Positions 5,615-6,635 of a DNA stretch of 6,635 bases are shown one piece after another. Origin of the DNA: Bacillota bacterium (GTDB lineage Bacteria > Bacillota > Clostridia > Peptostreptococcales > Natronincolaceae); contig JAEWHG010000159.1 of the NCBI GenBank assembly GCA_023387935.1, positions 1 through 6,635 of the forward strand. The letters are read 5' to 3'. Both the position numbers and the translations under genes were made by a program. Position 1 is the stretch's first letter. Each line of letters opens with the position of its first letter. The notes under the pieces are model-generated. The model saw only the letters and a list, made by a program, of their open reading frames with translations. It did no database searches and was not told the DNA's origin.

Positions 5615-6635
5615 TTGAAATATAAATTTAAAAAACAAATTTTATGGAAACTAATTATAATTTTCTTAATATTTTTCACACTCATAATTTTCGATAAAAA
5701 CTTTGGCGTTAATATTAGACTTTCTAACGATCTTACTGAAAAGGAACAAGAGTGGTTGAAACAGCAAGGAACCTTAATCTATGGAGCAGATAGAAATGCA
5801 CCGCCACTTAGGTTTCAAGATGAGGCGGATAGCCAGTATAAGGGAGTCTTAATAGATTATTTTAATGCGATGTCTGTGGAAATTGGTACAAAGATAGAGC
5901 TACACCCTATGGTATGGGAAGATGCTTTAGAAAGCTTAGCACAGGGTGAAACAGATATTTGTGATATGTTTCCTAGTAAGGAGAGAGAAAAATATTATTT
6001 ATTTTCAAAGCCCATATATAATTTACGGTCGGTACTAGCAGTCAAGGGAGATAATGAAGATATTAGGGGGTTAGGTGATCTTGATGGCAAGGTTATAGCA
6101 TTGCAAAAAGGGGATTATGCCAGTGAATTTATAGAAGAAAACTACCCTAATATAATACAGTATTATGTTGCAGACCTTGATGAAGCTCTTTCGCTACTTG
6201 CAGAAGCTAAGGTAGATGCAACATTAGGTGACGAGCCTGTAATGTTTCATCATTTACAGAAGCAATTATTACAAAATAAAATAAAAATTATAGATAAACC
6301 TGTTTATGAGAAGCAGGTAGTACTAGCTGTGCCTAAGTCTAAACCACAGCTAATTCCAATACTGAATAAAGGAATAGATGCTCTGCACAAAAAAGAAACT
6401 ATGGAAAAAATACAGCAAAAATGGTTCGGCATATCGACACCAATAGTAGAAACATTAAATATAGAAAAGTTAAAGGGTTATTTTCTTATGGTAGGCATTA
6501 CATTTACTTCAGTATTTATTTTGATGGTAGCATGGAGCACATCTTTAAAGAAACAAGTAAATATTAGAACGAAGGAGCTAGAGGATAGTAGAAATGATTT
6601 GCAAATAGTTTTTGATGGAATGACCGAGTACATGA
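5615..6635 (+). CDS. transmembrane receptor with solute-binding (SBP_bac_3) sensor domain, 3' partial
   Basis: The reading frame runs off the right edge, so only the first 340 residues are seen. They show a membrane segment (about 9-26), an extracytoplasmic family-3 solute-binding domain (about 40-272, of the amino-acid-binding type), a second membrane segment (about 289-307), a charged probable helical linker (308-328), and NDLQIVFDGMTEYM, which resembles the opening of a PAS domain. Within the sensor, ADRNAPPLRF, the EREKYYLFSKPIY region (Arg123, then FSxP-Y) and a DATLGDEP segment fit the binding-protein fold. A free transporter component is unlikely because of the second membrane helix and linker; a histidine kinase or a cyclic-di-GMP enzyme output would follow beyond the edge. 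I prefer TTG 5615, 6 bases after AGAGGG (5603-5608); the in-frame ATG 5609 abuts that site with no spacing. It has its own promoter after a terminator, so it is a separate unit from the kinase. Confidence 0.85.
   Translation, partial: MKYKFKKQILWKLIIIFLIFFTLIIFDKNFGVNIRLSNDLTEKEQEWLKQQGTLIYGADRNAPPLRFQDEADSQYKGVLIDYFNAMSVEIGTKIELHPMVWEDALESLAQGETDICDMFPSKEREKYYLFSKPIYNLRSVLAVKGDNEDIRGLGDLDGKVIALQKGDYASEFIEENYPNIIQYYVADLDEALSLLAEAKVDATLGDEPVMFHHLQKQLLQNKIKIIDKPVYEKQVVLAVPKSKPQLIPILNKGIDALHKKETMEKIQQKWFGISTPIVETLNIEKLKGYFLMVGITFTSVFILMVAWSTSLKKQVNIRTKELEDSRNDLQIVFDGMTEYM

Overview
The window is AT-rich DNA whose gene content, Shine-Dalgarno-led short-spaced operons and repeated use of TTG starts suggest a low-GC Firmicute of the class Clostridia. 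An Alkaliphilus- or Clostridium-like genome is a guess from protein style, not a proof. All supported genes are on the + strand.

Layout. Bases 1-160 are AT-rich and hold no gene I can defend. Bases 161-241 form a GC-richer leader with alternative hairpins directly before mgtE (242-1585), a magnesium channel/transporter. After a 25-base gap comes sfsA (1611-2306), a predicted nuclease/DNA-binding protein. A strong terminator at 2363-2398 closes this pair. The next spacer (about 2404-2464) carries two 10-base direct repeats set exactly 11 bases apart, TATAAT-like elements and a 9-bp inverted repeat. It precedes a two-component system: an OmpR/PhoB-type response regulator (2504-3205, TTG start) and a large multi-pass sensor histidine kinase (3171-5396, TTG start, overlapping the regulator gene). 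A long hairpin followed by a T-rich run (5493-5543) ends that operon. An extended -10 promoter (5566-5574) then drives a gene that runs off the right edge (from 5615). Its product has a periplasmic-type solute-binding domain, a membrane segment and the first residues of what looks like a PAS domain, so it is another transmembrane signalling protein.

How the parts fit. There are three transcription units: mgtE-sfsA, a regulator-kinase pair, and the start of a separate ligand-sensing receptor. The regulator-kinase pair probably controls itself through the 11-bp-spaced repeats; its targets and stimulus cannot be read from the window. The points most worth checking are the unclassified leader of mgtE, the kinase start (a well-placed ATG is separated from the kinase frame by an A8 run containing the heptamer A AAA AAG), and the unusual architecture of the kinase: an acidic extracytoplasmic insert, about six membrane segments and a degenerate ATP-binding G1 motif.
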